From positions 675,480 through 739,479 of the forward strand of contig NZ_LMCU01000001.1 of assembly GCF_001424905.1 (NCBI RefSeq): 64,000 nucleotides of DNA, written 5' to 3'. A program made the position numbers and the translations under genes. Shown here one piece after another: positions 16,890-26,231 of this stretch. The notes under the pieces are model-generated. The model did no database searches. It was not told the DNA's origin and saw only the letters and a list, made by a program, of their open reading frames with translations. The first letter of the stretch is position 1, and each line of letters opens with the position of its first letter. Source of the stretch: Leifsonia sp. Root112D2 (GTDB lineage Bacteria; Actinomycetota; Actinomycetes; Actinomycetales; Microbacteriaceae).

Positions 16890-18554
16890 CCTGGATCCAC
16901 CGATGCGGGGTGGGTTGGGGGGTCACGGCGCGTTAAACGGAGAATGCCTTTCTCATCAGGGAAAATGGAGTTTGTCTAGAACAACACTCGTCTGAAACGA
17001 AAGGCATCTCGCAGATGCAAGTTTCTCACGCCGCCAAGGCTGCTTTCGCGTCATTCGATGACCCCAATCTTGTGACGTCCGCCGGGCTGCTCCCGATCAT
17101 GCGGCTCGCCGAGAAAGCCGGCCTTCGGACCCTCGCCGACCGATGGCTGAGCGTCCCGACGGACAAGGGCGCCAACACAGGGTTGAAAGTCGAGTTGATC
17201 GTTGCCGGAATGGTGGCCGGGGCGGACTCGATCGATCCCCTGGCGGTGCTGCGTCACTGCGGCATGAACCGGGTCTTCACTTCCTGTTATGCCCCGTCGA
17301 CGTTGGGATCGTTCCTGAGGTCGTTCACTTTCGGTCACGTCCGGCAACTCGACGCTGTTGCGAGCCGTCTGCTGGTGAATCTCGCCGGTGAAGCGCCGAT
17401 CGTTCCGGCCGCACCGGAGGGCGGGTTGGTGTTCGTGGATGTCGATGACACTTTTCAATCGAGGTCCACGGGCACCAGAAACAGGATGCCGGGTTCGGCT
17501 ACTCCGGCGTCCGAGGCATCAACGCTCTGATCGCGACCGTCTCGACCGAGACCACGGCCCAGGTGATCATCGCCCAACGGTTGCGGAAAGGAGCATCTGG
17601 ATCGCCCAGAGGTGCCGCTCGAATCGTTGCGGACGCCCTGAAAACCGTGACCCGCCTCCCTGGCATGCCCGCAGCACCGGTGGCGCTGCGGGCGGACTCC
17701 GCCTACTACGGGCACGCGGCTATCAATGCGGCCCTCAACGTCGGCGCTGATGTGTCGGTCACTGCCCGGCAAGACCCCGCCGTGAAACGCGCCATCGGCA
17801 CAATCCCGGACTCTGCGTGGCAGAAGATCAAGTACACGAACGCTATCTTCGACCCCGCCACCGGCACCTGGGTTTCCGACGCGGAGGTCGCCGAGGTTCC
17901 CTTCACCGCGTTCACCTCCCGGGCCAGGAAGGATCACGTTCACGGTCGCCTCGTCGTCAGGCGCATCTCGGAACTCAACAAAACCAAGCTCTCCCAGCCG
18001 GCCCTCTTTGACACGCACCGGTTCCAAGCCTTCTTCACCACCACCGCTCTCGACACGCTCACCGCGGATCAGTTACACCGTCGGCATGCGATCATCGAGC
18101 AGGTCCACGCGGACTTGAAGGGTTCGGCCCTCGGGCACCTGCCCTCGGGCCGGTTCACCGCGAACGCGGCCTGGCTTGTTCTCGCGGTCATCGCGTTCAA
18201 CCTCACCCGCACTGCCGCCACCATCACCGGGCCAGCGCTCAAGTCGGCGACGACCGCGACGATCCGCCGGAAACTGATCACTATCCCCGCGCGGGTCGCG
18301 TCTTCCGGACGACGCATCACGTTGCACCTGCCCCGCGCCTGGCCCTGGGAGGCCGCCTGGACAACCCTTTTCAGCCACGCCCTCGCGCCCCCACAAGGCT
18401 GAGCACCCCGACCGACCAGCCGACAAGGCGCGAGCAGGAACACACCGTGGAACACCCAGGGCAGCGAGGCCCACGGCTCCGCCGCGCCCATCAAGCACCA
18501 CCAGCTCAAACAGGGATCGACGGCCCCTCACCCGAAAACATCGGTGGATTCAGG
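16890..18554 (+). mobile_element. IS1380-family element, copy 1
   Basis: About 1665 bp. The left end CCTGGATCCACCGATG (16890-16905) and the inverted right end CCTGAATCCACCGATG (complement of 18539-18554) match at 15 of 16 bases. It carries one plus-strand transposase reading with a frameshift. No target duplication is seen: the left flank is the IS1595-like gene and the right flank is CTTAG next to copy 2, so rearrangement has occurred. Confidence 0.85.
17015..18402 (+). pseudogene. IS1380-family transposase, needs a -1 frameshift
   Basis: Two frames joined give about 462 residues, equal to the intact relative in copy 2 (464). The first frame holds SHAAKAAFASFDDPNLVTSAG through LVFVDVDDTF, the DDE Asp region. 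The second frame holds IEVHGHQKQDAGFGYSGVRG, IIAQRLRKGASGSPRGAA, VALRADSAYYGHAA and HRRHAIIEQVHADLKGSALG. The shift is at the CTTTTC run near 17452-17457; a -1 slip joins them as DDTFSIEVHG. Known IS1380 members do not use programmed frameshifting as far as I know, so a single-base loss is the simpler reading and the copy is probably inactive. Confidence 0.85.
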
Positions 18555-18559
18555 CTTAG

Positions 18560-20209
18560 CCTGGATCCACCGGTCGGCTTGAGTGGGAGTGGTGGCCCGC
18601 GTTTGATCTGAGCTTTCTGTTGGCGGGCATGATGGTGCTTCCGGCCTTGCTGCCGGTGATGTTCCTGGTCCGGTCGTGCCGTGTGGCTGGGTGGTCAGAT
18701 GGTCGCTGTTCGGGGCGGCCCGCAGGCGGCCGCGAATAGTGTGTTCCATCCGGTTTCCCAGGGCCAACGCTCGGGCAGGTGCAGCACGATTCTTCTGGCC
18801 GAGGTCGAGAGGCGTGCCGGGATGTTGATGAGTTTGCGGCGGATGGTGCTGCTGCGCGCTTTGCCCAGCTCGGTGCCGGCGAGAGTGCCGATGGCGCGGG
18901 AGAGGTTGAACGCGATCGTCGCCAGCACGAGCCAGGCCGCGTTCGCGGTGAAGATCCCGGAGGGCAGGTGTGCCAACGCGGAGTTTTTCAAATCGGCGTT
19001 GACCTGTTCGATGACGGCATGCCCGCGGTGCGTTTTGTCCGCCGTGACCGTGTCCAATTCGCTGGTGGTGAAGAAGGCGTGGAAGCGGTGGGTGTCGAAC
19101 AGGGTGGGTTGCCCGTCGCCGTCGAACGGGTTCAGTTCCGGGATCCGCCTGACGATCAGGCGTCCCGTGATGCGTTCGCTGGTCTTGCGTGAGCTGAACG
19201 CCGTGAACGGTATCTCGGCGACCTCGGCGCAGGAGATCCAGGTTCCGGTCGCCTCGTCCCGGATCGCGTCCGTGTAGTCGATCGTCGTCCAGGCATCGTC
19301 GGGGATGGTGGTGATGGCCCGTTTCACGGCCGGGTCCATCCGGGCGGTGATCGATACTTTCGCGCCAGCATGGTGCGCCGCGGAAACGACCGCGTGGCCA
19401 TAGAACGCACTGTCAGCGCGCAAGAGTACGAGCCCCGACGCGGACGCGGAGCGCACCCGGCGGATGGTGGCGAGGATGTCGCCGACGAACTTCCCTGCCC
19501 CGCGCGGGGATCCGGTCGCGCCTTTGCGGAGCCGGGAGCCGATGATCACCGGCGCGGACGTTGTCGTGGAGAGGATGCCGAGCAACGCGTTCAACCCGCG
19601 CACTCCGGAATAGCCGTATCCGGATCCCTGCTTCTGGTAACCGTGGACTTCCTTGATCGTGTCGTCGATATCCACCAGGGCATACTCGTCGATCCCGGCT
19701 GCGATCGGAGCTGCCGCGGCGACGTTGACCAACCATCGGCAGGCGACCGCGTCGAGCTGGCGGACATGGCCGAAGGTGAACGCCCGCAGGAACGAGCCGA
19801 GCGTCGATGGCGCATACGTCCCGACGAACACCTTCTTCATCCCGCCGTGGCGCAGGATGGCCATGTCGTCGATGGAATCGGCTCCGGCCAGCATCCCCGC
19901 GACCAGAGCGGTGACCTTCAGCCCGGCGTTCGCGCCGAAGTAGCCGGGCAAGCCCAGGTGCTTGTTCGCCAGATCGCCGAGCCCGGTGTTCGCCGCCAAC
20001 GCCATCGCCGGGACGAGCCCGGCGGCCGACACGAGATTCGTTTCCTCGAAGGTCGCTGACGGGGACGCGGATCTATGGAAAAGTTGCATCTACGAGATGT
20101 CCTCTTGGGATGGTCAATAGTTGTTGTGGTAACCACTATTTTTCCTGATCAACAGGACATTCTCTGTTTAACGCGCCGCTCCCGACCCAAGCCGACCGGT
20201 GGATCGAGG
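18560..20209 (-). mobile_element. IS1380-family element, copy 2 (different subtype)
   Basis: About 1650 bp in the opposite orientation to copy 1. The ends are CCTGGATCCACCGGTCGGCT (18560-18579) and, inverted, CCTCGATCCACCGGTCGGCT (complement of 20190-20209), one mismatch in 20. The flanks CTTAG (left) and CTGAG (right) match at four of five bases, possibly a mutated 5-bp target duplication. The right flank leads straight into a 5'-truncated IS3 element. Confidence 0.87.
18695..20089 (-). CDS. IS1380-family transposase
   Basis: 464 residues and uninterrupted. The N-terminal region ASPSATFEETNLVSAAG, PSTLGSFLRAFTFGHVRQLD, the DDE-type catalytic segments ALVDIDDTIKEVHG and VLLRADSAFYGHAVVSA, and the C-terminal HRGHAVIEQVNADLKNSALA (with the Glu) are the usual IS1380 landmarks. 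It catalyses cut-and-paste movement of its own element. It is clearly related to copy 1 but divergent in many positions, so the two arrived separately instead of by duplication. With intact ends and frame this copy may be mobile. Confidence 0.93.
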   Translation of the reverse strand: MQLFHRSASPSATFEETNLVSAAGLVPAMALAANTGLGDLANKHLGLPGYFGANAGLKVTALVAGMLAGADSIDDMAILRHGGMKKVFVGTYAPSTLGSFLRAFTFGHVRQLDAVACRWLVNVAAAAPIAAGIDEYALVDIDDTIKEVHGYQKQGSGYGYSGVRGLNALLGILSTTTSAPVIIGSRLRKGATGSPRGAGKFVGDILATIRRVRSASASGLVLLRADSAFYGHAVVSAAHHAGAKVSITARMDPAVKRAITTIPDDAWTTIDYTDAIRDEATGTWISCAEVAEIPFTAFSSRKTSERITGRLIVRRIPELNPFDGDGQPTLFDTHRFHAFFTTSELDTVTADKTHRGHAVIEQVNADLKNSALAHLPSGIFTANAAWLVLATIAFNLSRAIGTLAGTELGKARSSTIRRKLINIPARLSTSARRIVLHLPERWPWETGWNTLFAAACGPPRTATI

Positions 20210-20514
20210 CTGAGCCTTATCCCTCTGAGTTCCGTGACGACGTGGTGCGTGTCGCGCGCAGCCGTGAGCCTGGAGTCACGATCGAGCAGATCGCGAAAGA
20301 CTTCGGCGTTCATACGATGACGTTGCAGAAGTGGTTGCAGCGCGCGGCGGTGGACGACGGGACCAAGCCTGGCCAGTCCCGGGCCGAGTCCGGGGAGAAC
20401 CGTGAGCTGCGCAAGCGAGTCCGGCTTCTCGAGCAAGAGAACGAGGTCCTGCGGCGGGCGGCGGCGTATCTGTCGCAGGCGAACTTGCCGGGAAAAGGTT
20501 CTACCCGCTCGTGA
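20210..20514 (+). pseudogene. IS3-family transposase OrfA, 5'-truncated
   Basis: The frame encodes EFRDDVVRVARSREPGVTIE, then the helix-turn-helix IAKDFGVHTMTLQKWLQRAAV and a leucine-zipper-like coiled coil RELRKRVRLLEQENEVLRRA. A GTG at 20242 could still start a 90-residue product containing the helix-turn-helix, but the natural N-terminus was removed with the left end of the element. OrfA normally binds the terminal repeats and, by -1 frameshifting, makes the OrfAB transposase. Its end overlaps the orfB start by 4 nt. Confidence 0.8.
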
Positions 20515-21398
20515 CAGAGCTCGCCGCATCGGGGATCCCCGTGACGGCGATGTGTCGGGTTCTCAAGCTCTCTCGCCAGCCCTACTACCGGTGGCTCGCA
20601 AACCCCATCACCACCAGCGAGATCGTGGAGGCATATCGCGCGAACGCGCTATTTGACGCTCACAAGGACGACCCGGAGTTCGGGCACCGACTCCTCGCGG
20701 ACGAGGCCCGCGACGCGGGAGAGGCGATGGCGGACCGCACCGCGTGGCGGATCACGTCGGGGAACCAGTGGTGGTCCGTGTTCGGGAAGAAGCGGGGTAA
20801 GAGCGGCAAGAAGCCGGGAGCTGCGGTTCACGATGATCTCTGCACCGTGACCGACGAGAACGGCCGGGTGAGGCATGAGTTCACGGCCTCCGGGCCGAAC
20901 GAGTTGTGGCTGACGGACATCACCGAACACAAGACCGCGGAGGGCAAGCTCTATCTCTGCGCGATCAAGGATGTGTTCGGGAACAAGATCGTCGGGTACT
21001 CGATCGACTCGCGGATGAAGTCAAGTTTGGCCGTCCGAGCGCTCAAGAACGCTGTTCAGATGCGTGGTGAGGTTGCCGGCTGCGTGATTCACAGCGATCG
21101 TGGGTCGCAATTTCGAAGGCGGAAGTTCCTGCGCGCTCTGGCCTGCCACCGCCTGGTCGGATCCATGGGTCGAGTTGCCTCGTGCGGAGACAACGCGGCC
21201 ATGGAATCGTTCTTCGCCCTGTTGCAGAAGAACGTCCTCGACCGCCGCTCCTGGACCCCCCGCGAGCAGCTGCGCATCGCGATCGTGACCTGGATCGAAA
21301 GGACCTATCACCGTCGCCGCCGGCAGGCCGCTCTGGGCCGTTTGACGCCAGTCGAATTCGAGGTCATCATGAACACGACCGTCGCACTGGCGGCGTGA
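20511..21398 (+). CDS. IS3-family transposase OrfB (DDE integrase core)
   Basis: 295 residues from a GTG start overlapping orfA. An N-terminal HTH_21-like region (VTAMCRVLKLSRQPYYRWLA) is followed by the rve domain with Asp in LWLTDITEHKTAEG, Asp in GCVIHSDRGSQFRR and Glu in AAMESFFALLQKNVLDRR. The catalytic triad is complete. Because the partner orfA and the left terminal repeat are damaged, the element is probably immobile on its own although the protein could act on related copies. Confidence 0.93.
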   Translation: MTELAASGIPVTAMCRVLKLSRQPYYRWLANPITTSEIVEAYRANALFDAHKDDPEFGHRLLADEARDAGEAMADRTAWRITSGNQWWSVFGKKRGKSGKKPGAAVHDDLCTVTDENGRVRHEFTASGPNELWLTDITEHKTAEGKLYLCAIKDVFGNKIVGYSIDSRMKSSLAVRALKNAVQMRGEVAGCVIHSDRGSQFRRRKFLRALACHRLVGSMGRVASCGDNAAMESFFALLQKNVLDRRSWTPREQLRIAIVTWIERTYHRRRRQAALGRLTPVEFEVIMNTTVALAA

Positions 21399-21412
21399 CT
21401 ACAACCTGTCAC

Positions 21413-22503
21413 CTAACCGTGCAGCAGACCCGTTTGACCGAAGTTGTCGGTCGTCAGGATGGTCAGCGGTTGCTCGCCTGTCCACTCGATCCCGATACGC
21501 ACGTCGTATTCGTCGTTGTCGGTCGTTTCTGCGGTCGCGCGGACGAGTCCCATGAAGTCGGCGATGGCACATTCGATCCCCGACGATTGAACCTGCGATC
21601 CGTCAAAGTAGTTATCGCTGCTCATGCGATGTCCTCCCACCGCGGCTGCGAGAGTGACGGAACCATCGTGGTGAATGCTCAGTCCCGCTTCCTTCCACGT
21701 TGATCGCTCGCCGGTCGCGGTATTGATCGCGACCCATCGCCGCAGGCCCGGTCGAGGGTTGTGCCTTTCCACGCTCTCCAGCAGATGAACGCCGCCTCGA
21801 CCCGCGTAGGTAAGGCCAGTCCTTCGGTCTTGGACAGCACATCACGGGCCTCGTCACGGGTCAGTCGATTCCGGAACCGGGGAAGACGAGGATGGGCAAC
21901 GGCGATCAGCCAAGCGTGCTTGTCCGAGTCGCGGCCGCCTGCGGCTTCGGCGGACAGGTTGTCCAGGGCTTCGGCGGCGTGGCGTCGCTCATCGAATCGT
22001 GCCCGATACATCGCCTCGATCTGGCGCTCCTTCATCCACACGGTGTCCGAGCCGTTGCGCACAGGCGCGCCGAAGAAGTCATTCCTGTAGATCAAATGCG
22101 GGCCGTCGACGCTCGCCGGAATCTCGACCACTATGGCACGCTTGCCCTGGCCTCCGAGCCGATGCACGTTCAGTCCGAACACCGGCGGGGAGATGGCGGT
22201 GATCGCGGCGCTACGTAGCGACCGCTCGCACGCCTCATCGAACTCGCCGACATCGACCCGCTCCGACGCGGCCTTCTGCGTCTCTCGGACGCCGAAAACG
22301 ATGACCCCTCCTCCGCTGTTCGCCATCGCGGCAACATCCTTCGGAAAGTCCGTTAGCGGCAGCCCTTTCGCAGGCGGCAGCTCAGACTTCCAATCCAAGT
22401 CGTTCGCCTCCAAAACGCCGTCGCTCACCGCCGTGTCAAGCAGTTCATCGGTCAATGGCCCCGGCACGATCCCGATGGCGCGATGCAGTGCAGTGAATGT
22501 CAT
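21413..22503 (-). pseudogene. AlbA_2 (Schlafen/AAA_4-type) DNA-binding domain protein, frameshifted and 3'-truncated by IS3
   Basis: From ATG 22503 the frame encodes an AlbA_2 domain: LDWKSELPPAKGLPLTDFPK, then DVAAMANSGGGVIVFGVRE, ending in a linker. Around 21785-21800 the frame must switch to continue into VHLLESVERHNPRPGLRRWV, then AINTATGERSTWKEAGLSIH and IEWTGEQPLTILTTDNFGQT. The final residues (GLLHG and stop) come from the IS3 terminal sequence. Such proteins are common in mobile elements as putative regulators or defence-associated factors. The single frameshift could be a sequencing error; the IS3 truncation is real. It is oriented away from the relaxase gene. Confidence 0.7.
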
Positions 22504-23082
22504 GCTCCAAGCGTAGGGATGCGCAACAACAACGGGCTTGCGTCAGCTGACACAGCTACGGGAACGTTCCGGCCGCCGCGGGAAGCAGCTATCGGGGCCG
22601 AGAGGGGCATTCAGCAAGTTCAATTAAGCACGCTGCCAACAATGGGTACCGGCCGCGCCGCCAACGAGCTGAAGGTCCGGGCGCAGCCAATGAGCCTCAC
22701 CGACGACGTGCTCGACCCCGCGCATCACCCCATCTACCGGCCGGCGGACCCACTGCCGATGCGGCGTGGGAGCGGTTTCCGGAGGCGGTGATCACGCAGG
22801 ATGGTGAGGCGATCACCCAGGCCGACCGGGCCATGCCTGCGCAGTTGACGTCGGTGGGCGGCGACCCGGGACGGGTTTGTCGACCTGCCACCGACAAAAT
22901 GCGAGGCGAGCCGAATTCTGATTTTATCCCACGCGAGCAAAGACGGGCAGATAAGAGGGCCTCTCGAGCGAAGAAGAGGTCGAAGACGAATTCCTAAGCA
23001 CAACGCCTAAGAGCGATGCACGCAGGCACTCTTCGAGTGTGCGCGCCTCCAGCGCGCCAAAAGTAGCGCGCGACGGGAACGT
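22504..23082. other. Non-coding or degraded leader upstream of the relaxase, possible oriT region
   Basis: No convincing gene. Two perfect 10-bp palindromes, GTCAGCTGAC (22542-22551) and GGAACGTTCC (22561-22570), lie close together just upstream of the AlbA_2 start. From about 22690 to 22920 short plus-strand stretches with protein-like composition in shifting frames (MSLTDDVLDPAHHPIYRPAD; AAWERFPEAVITQDGEAITQ) look like a decayed small ORF. A transfer origin would be expected near the relaxase, but I cannot identify a nic site. Confidence 0.35.
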
Positions 23083-25824
23083 GTGTATGTGCGAGGTGGT
23101 GTGGCTCGATGGAAACGAGGGAAGGCTTCCCAAGGGGTGAAGCAGGCGATCGCGTACGCCTTCGGCGGGGTTTGCGATTCGACGCTAACCGCGAAGACTG
23201 CGAACGGTGTACTCGCGGCCGCGGGGTATGCGGATGCGATGATGACCCGCTACATCGTCGAGAACGGCGCCATCCGCGACGATCTCCTCTCCCGCACCCA
23301 GTTGCAGGACTGGGTCGACGGACTCGACCCGCTGACCGGTGAACGCCGCGGCTACGACCTCGAGTCTCCTGTCGCGGATCTCGTCTTGGATGCGACGATC
23401 AACGCGCCAAAGTCGTTCTCGATCGCGGCCATGCTCGATGGCGAGTTGAACGTGGCGTATGAGGATCTGCAGGACCGGTTGCGGGATCGGATCATCAAGC
23501 TGTGGCAGACGGAGCTGAACGCTCGGCGCGGGAAAGGCGGAAGCATTCGGGAAGACCTTGCCCGGGTCGAGGTGGTGGAGTTGAAGCATGAGCGGTCCCG
23601 GTCGTTGGATCCGCACAAGCATCGTCACCTGTGGTTGAACGTCAAAGTGAAAGGCGTTGACGGCAAGTGGTCGAACGTGGACACCCGGGTTGCTTTGCGG
23701 TTTCAGAACGTGATCAACGCCGAAGGCGACCTCGCCTCCCGCACCGACCCGGCGTGGATCACCGCCCTCGCGGCCAAGGGGTTCACCCTCAACAGCCAGG
23801 GTGAGATCGAGCAGCTCGAGAAGTTGGTGCGACCGCTGTCGAAGCGGTCCGCGCAGATTGAGGCGAACAAGGCTGTCCGAACCCAATGGTGGAAGAGCCA
23901 GTACTCTGGTCAGGAGCCGTCGCGGGATGTGCTGAACCAGATTGACCGGTGGGCATGGGCACAAGGCCGACCGAACAAGCCCGGAGAACTGGACGAGGAC
24001 GTTTGGCAGAACACGATCGTGACCGAGATTGCGGCCGTTGACTCAACCGTGGCCAACCAGAACCGGGCCCCTGTCCGGCCAACGCCGGTGGCGCTGTCGG
24101 CGGTTGACCGAGAGTTAGTGGCCGCGAAAGCGGTCGTGGACGCCGATCGCCGGTCAACCGGCACCGGTGGCAGATTCTCGGTGTTCGATGTCCGCGCCGG
24201 CGTCCTCCGCGCCCTCGCCGCATCCGGAGTCATGGCCGAACGCGAAGACCTGGCCGACTTGGTGGACACGCTTACGGATGCGGCAATCTCGACTCACACG
24301 GTCAATCTGCTGGATGAGACTGACAGCCCACAGCATGTGAAACGGTTGATGGCCACCAGCACTGCGATCGCAAAAGTATCGCTTGCCCGCCAACTCGAGG
24401 CTATGCCGGACACCGGTGCTGGTTTGGCCGAGGCGAAGATCGAACGACTCGCCAAGATCATCGAACCGGATCGGATGCTGGACAGCGGTCAAAGGTTGGG
24501 TGCGGCAGCGATCGCCGGAACCCAACCTTTGGTGACGATCTCAGGTGCGGCCGGTGCCGGGAAGACGACCATGCTGAAGGTCGCGTCCGCTGCTCTGCGT
24601 GGTGGGGGACGACAAATGATCATCGTCGCCCCGACGAAGAAGGCGTCATCGGTCGCTGGACGGGAGACAGATAGCAAAGCATCATCGCTTCACCAGCTAC
24701 TACACGAATACGGATGGCGGTGGAATGCCAATACCGCTGGGCAACCCGTCTGGACAAGGCTGAATATCGGCGAAACCGATCCGATTTCAGGGATCACGTA
24801 TTCAGGTCCGCGCCATACACGGCTCCGCTCAGGCGACCGGATCGTGGTCGACGAGGCTGGCATGCTCGAGCTCGAGGCCGCCAACGCATTGGTCACCCTC
24901 GCGCGACAAACCGGGACCGGTATCGCGGTGGTCGGCGACGAGTACCAAGCCATGCCCGTCGGGCATTCCGGCGCGATGGCGGCGATGAAACGCCGCTCAG
25001 GAACATACGTCGAACTAACGAATATCCACCGCTTCAAAGATGCCGACTGGGCAAAGCTAACGCTCGAACTCCGCAACGCTAATGGCGCAGAGGCAGCGTG
25101 GATGGTGGCAAACAAGCTGATATCGACGACTCATGTCGAATTGAGCTCGGATAGCGAATCCGCCGAAAAGCTTATGGTCGACCACTGGTTCGAGACGACT
25201 GGTAAGAGCGAAACGATCGCTCTGGTGACAGCTACCAATGAACAAGCCCAGACTGTGAGCGAAGCGATACAACGGCGGCGAATCGAATCCGGTGCGATCA
25301 AGGCGGACCGTATAGCGGTTGGAAGAGATAGCCAGCCGTTACACGAAGGCGATGTCGTCCAGACCCGACGTAATCAATCGTCGTCCGGAGTCCAAAACCG
25401 ACAGCTCTGGACCGTCAAGCGCATAGACGACGCGGGTCTTGTGCTGGCGTCGACAACCGACACGGGGGATTTGCACCGCGTCGACCGTCGATACGCCGCT
25501 GAGAACGTCCAGCTTGGGTATGCGACTACCGTATACGGGATTCAGGGCGAAACCACGGACCGCTCGATTGTCGGACCTGGCGTGGATGCGGCCGGACTGT
25601 ACGTCGGGTTGACACGAGGACGCGCGGACAATCGTGTTGTCGTGGTGAGTCCGAGCGTGAACGCGGCACGAAATGATCTCGTCGACATGATGTGCCGTGG
25701 CACGGTCGAGGATTCAATTGACGCGTCGAGAATTGCAGCGCGATTCGACTTGGCGCGAAGCGCACGCCAAACTGCCGCGATCCACCATCCCGAACGGCGG
25801 CAGAATTCGAACACGCTTCAGTAG
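23083..25824 (+). CDS. MobF-type conjugative relaxase with RecD-like helicase domain
   Basis: 913 residues. The relaxase domain (about 45-300) shows ADLVLDATINAPKSFSIAAM and the metal-binding histidine motif SLDPHKHRHLWLNVKV, the TrwC/TraI three-His signature. The helicase part has Walker A SGAAGAGKTTML (about residue 486), Walker B IVVDEAGMLELE, and C-terminal superfamily 1 motifs GYATTVYGIQGETTDRS and YVGLTRGRADNRVVV. It would nick at oriT, bind the DNA 5' end and unwind it for transfer. The GTG start at 23083 is uncertain. The usual Tyr pair at the extreme N-terminus is not obvious, though Tyr49 and Tyr57 precede the core. No coupling protein or type IV secretion gene is nearby, suggesting a mobilisable rather than self-transmissible element. 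Confidence 0.88.
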   Translation: MYVRGGVARWKRGKASQGVKQAIAYAFGGVCDSTLTAKTANGVLAAAGYADAMMTRYIVENGAIRDDLLSRTQLQDWVDGLDPLTGERRGYDLESPVADLVLDATINAPKSFSIAAMLDGELNVAYEDLQDRLRDRIIKLWQTELNARRGKGGSIREDLARVEVVELKHERSRSLDPHKHRHLWLNVKVKGVDGKWSNVDTRVALRFQNVINAEGDLASRTDPAWITALAAKGFTLNSQGEIEQLEKLVRPLSKRSAQIEANKAVRTQWWKSQYSGQEPSRDVLNQIDRWAWAQGRPNKPGELDEDVWQNTIVTEIAAVDSTVANQNRAPVRPTPVALSAVDRELVAAKAVVDADRRSTGTGGRFSVFDVRAGVLRALAASGVMAEREDLADLVDTLTDAAISTHTVNLLDETDSPQHVKRLMATSTAIAKVSLARQLEAMPDTGAGLAEAKIERLAKIIEPDRMLDSGQRLGAAAIAGTQPLVTISGAAGAGKTTMLKVASAALRGGGRQMIIVAPTKKASSVAGRETDSKASSLHQLLHEYGWRWNANTAGQPVWTRLNIGETDPISGITYSGPRHTRLRSGDRIVVDEAGMLELEAANALVTLARQTGTGIAVVGDEYQAMPVGHSGAMAAMKRRSGTYVELTNIHRFKDADWAKLTLELRNANGAEAAWMVANKLISTTHVELSSDSESAEKLMVDHWFETTGKSETIALVTATNEQAQTVSEAIQRRRIESGAIKADRIAVGRDSQPLHEGDVVQTRRNQSSSGVQNRQLWTVKRIDDAGLVLASTTDTGDLHRVDRRYAAENVQLGYATTVYGIQGETTDRSIVGPGVDAAGLYVGLTRGRADNRVVVVSPSVNAARNDLVDMMCRGTVEDSIDASRIAARFDLARSARQTAAIHHPERRQNSNTLQ

Positions 25825-25829
25825 TACCT

Positions 25830-26231
25830 CTAGTGAATCGGCTCCCGATCTCGTACGAACCGGCGGCCGACGGGCGTGCGTCCAGAGATCGAGCGATTCC
25901 GCGCCTCATATTGAATCACCGCGACGCCCTTTTCCTCGGCAAGGCGTTGTGCTTCGCCCGCGCACCCGCCTGAAATGAAAATAAGCGGCCGTCGACCATC
26001 AGAAGCCGTGAGCGCTATCGCCCTCAGAACGAGATTCGTCTCCAGATTTCCACGTCGGTTGTCTACCCAGCTCAAATATCGCGCGCTGTACAAGTCACAG
26101 GCGTGTACCTCTTGGGTGGCGCTCACGACAGTGTCCGGTTCACCGAGATAAACCATCCACTCGCGGCACAGCTCGACTGCTTCGATGTCCGAGACACCGT
26201 ATGGCCTGGCAGCAGGAGGCTCCCTATACAT
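25830..26231 (-). CDS. Restriction-endonuclease-fold (Mrr-like) domain protein with degenerate active site
   Basis: 133 residues. The pattern GVSDIEAVELCREWMVYLGE, ACDLYSARYLSWVDNRRGNL and GRRPLIFISGGCAGEAQRLA followed by GVAVIQYEA follows the Mrr-cat type domain seen in small actinobacterial proteins. In active members the two middle motifs are GxDVVS and QVK; here they are CDLYS and WVD, so the Asp is kept but the catalytic Lys is Asp. Cleavage activity is therefore doubtful. It is convergent with the relaxase gene (5 bp gap) and divergent from the AbiE-like pair. It could be a DNA-binding accessory or immunity-type protein; function is not known. Confidence 0.6.
   Translation of the reverse strand: MYREPPAARPYGVSDIEAVELCREWMVYLGEPDTVVSATQEVHACDLYSARYLSWVDNRRGNLETNLVLRAIALTASDGRRPLIFISGGCAGEAQRLAEEKGVAVIQYEARNRSISGRTPVGRRFVRDREPIH

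Larger units (their letters stand above)
20210..21431 (+). mobile_element. IS3-family element, left end missing
   Basis: Contains overlapping orfA and orfB of an IS3-type element. The orfA frame opens directly at the IS1380 copy 2 boundary with EPYPSEFRDDVVRVAR, lacking its start codon and the left terminal repeat. The right end lies about 20-35 bp after the orfB stop, within ACCTGTCACCTAACCGTGC; the exact last base is uncertain. It truncates the AlbA_2 gene on its right. Confidence 0.75.

Noticed and set aside
16890..18559. Target duplication for IS1380 copy 1
   Set aside because: The left flank (GATTAT) and right flank (CTTAG) do not match.
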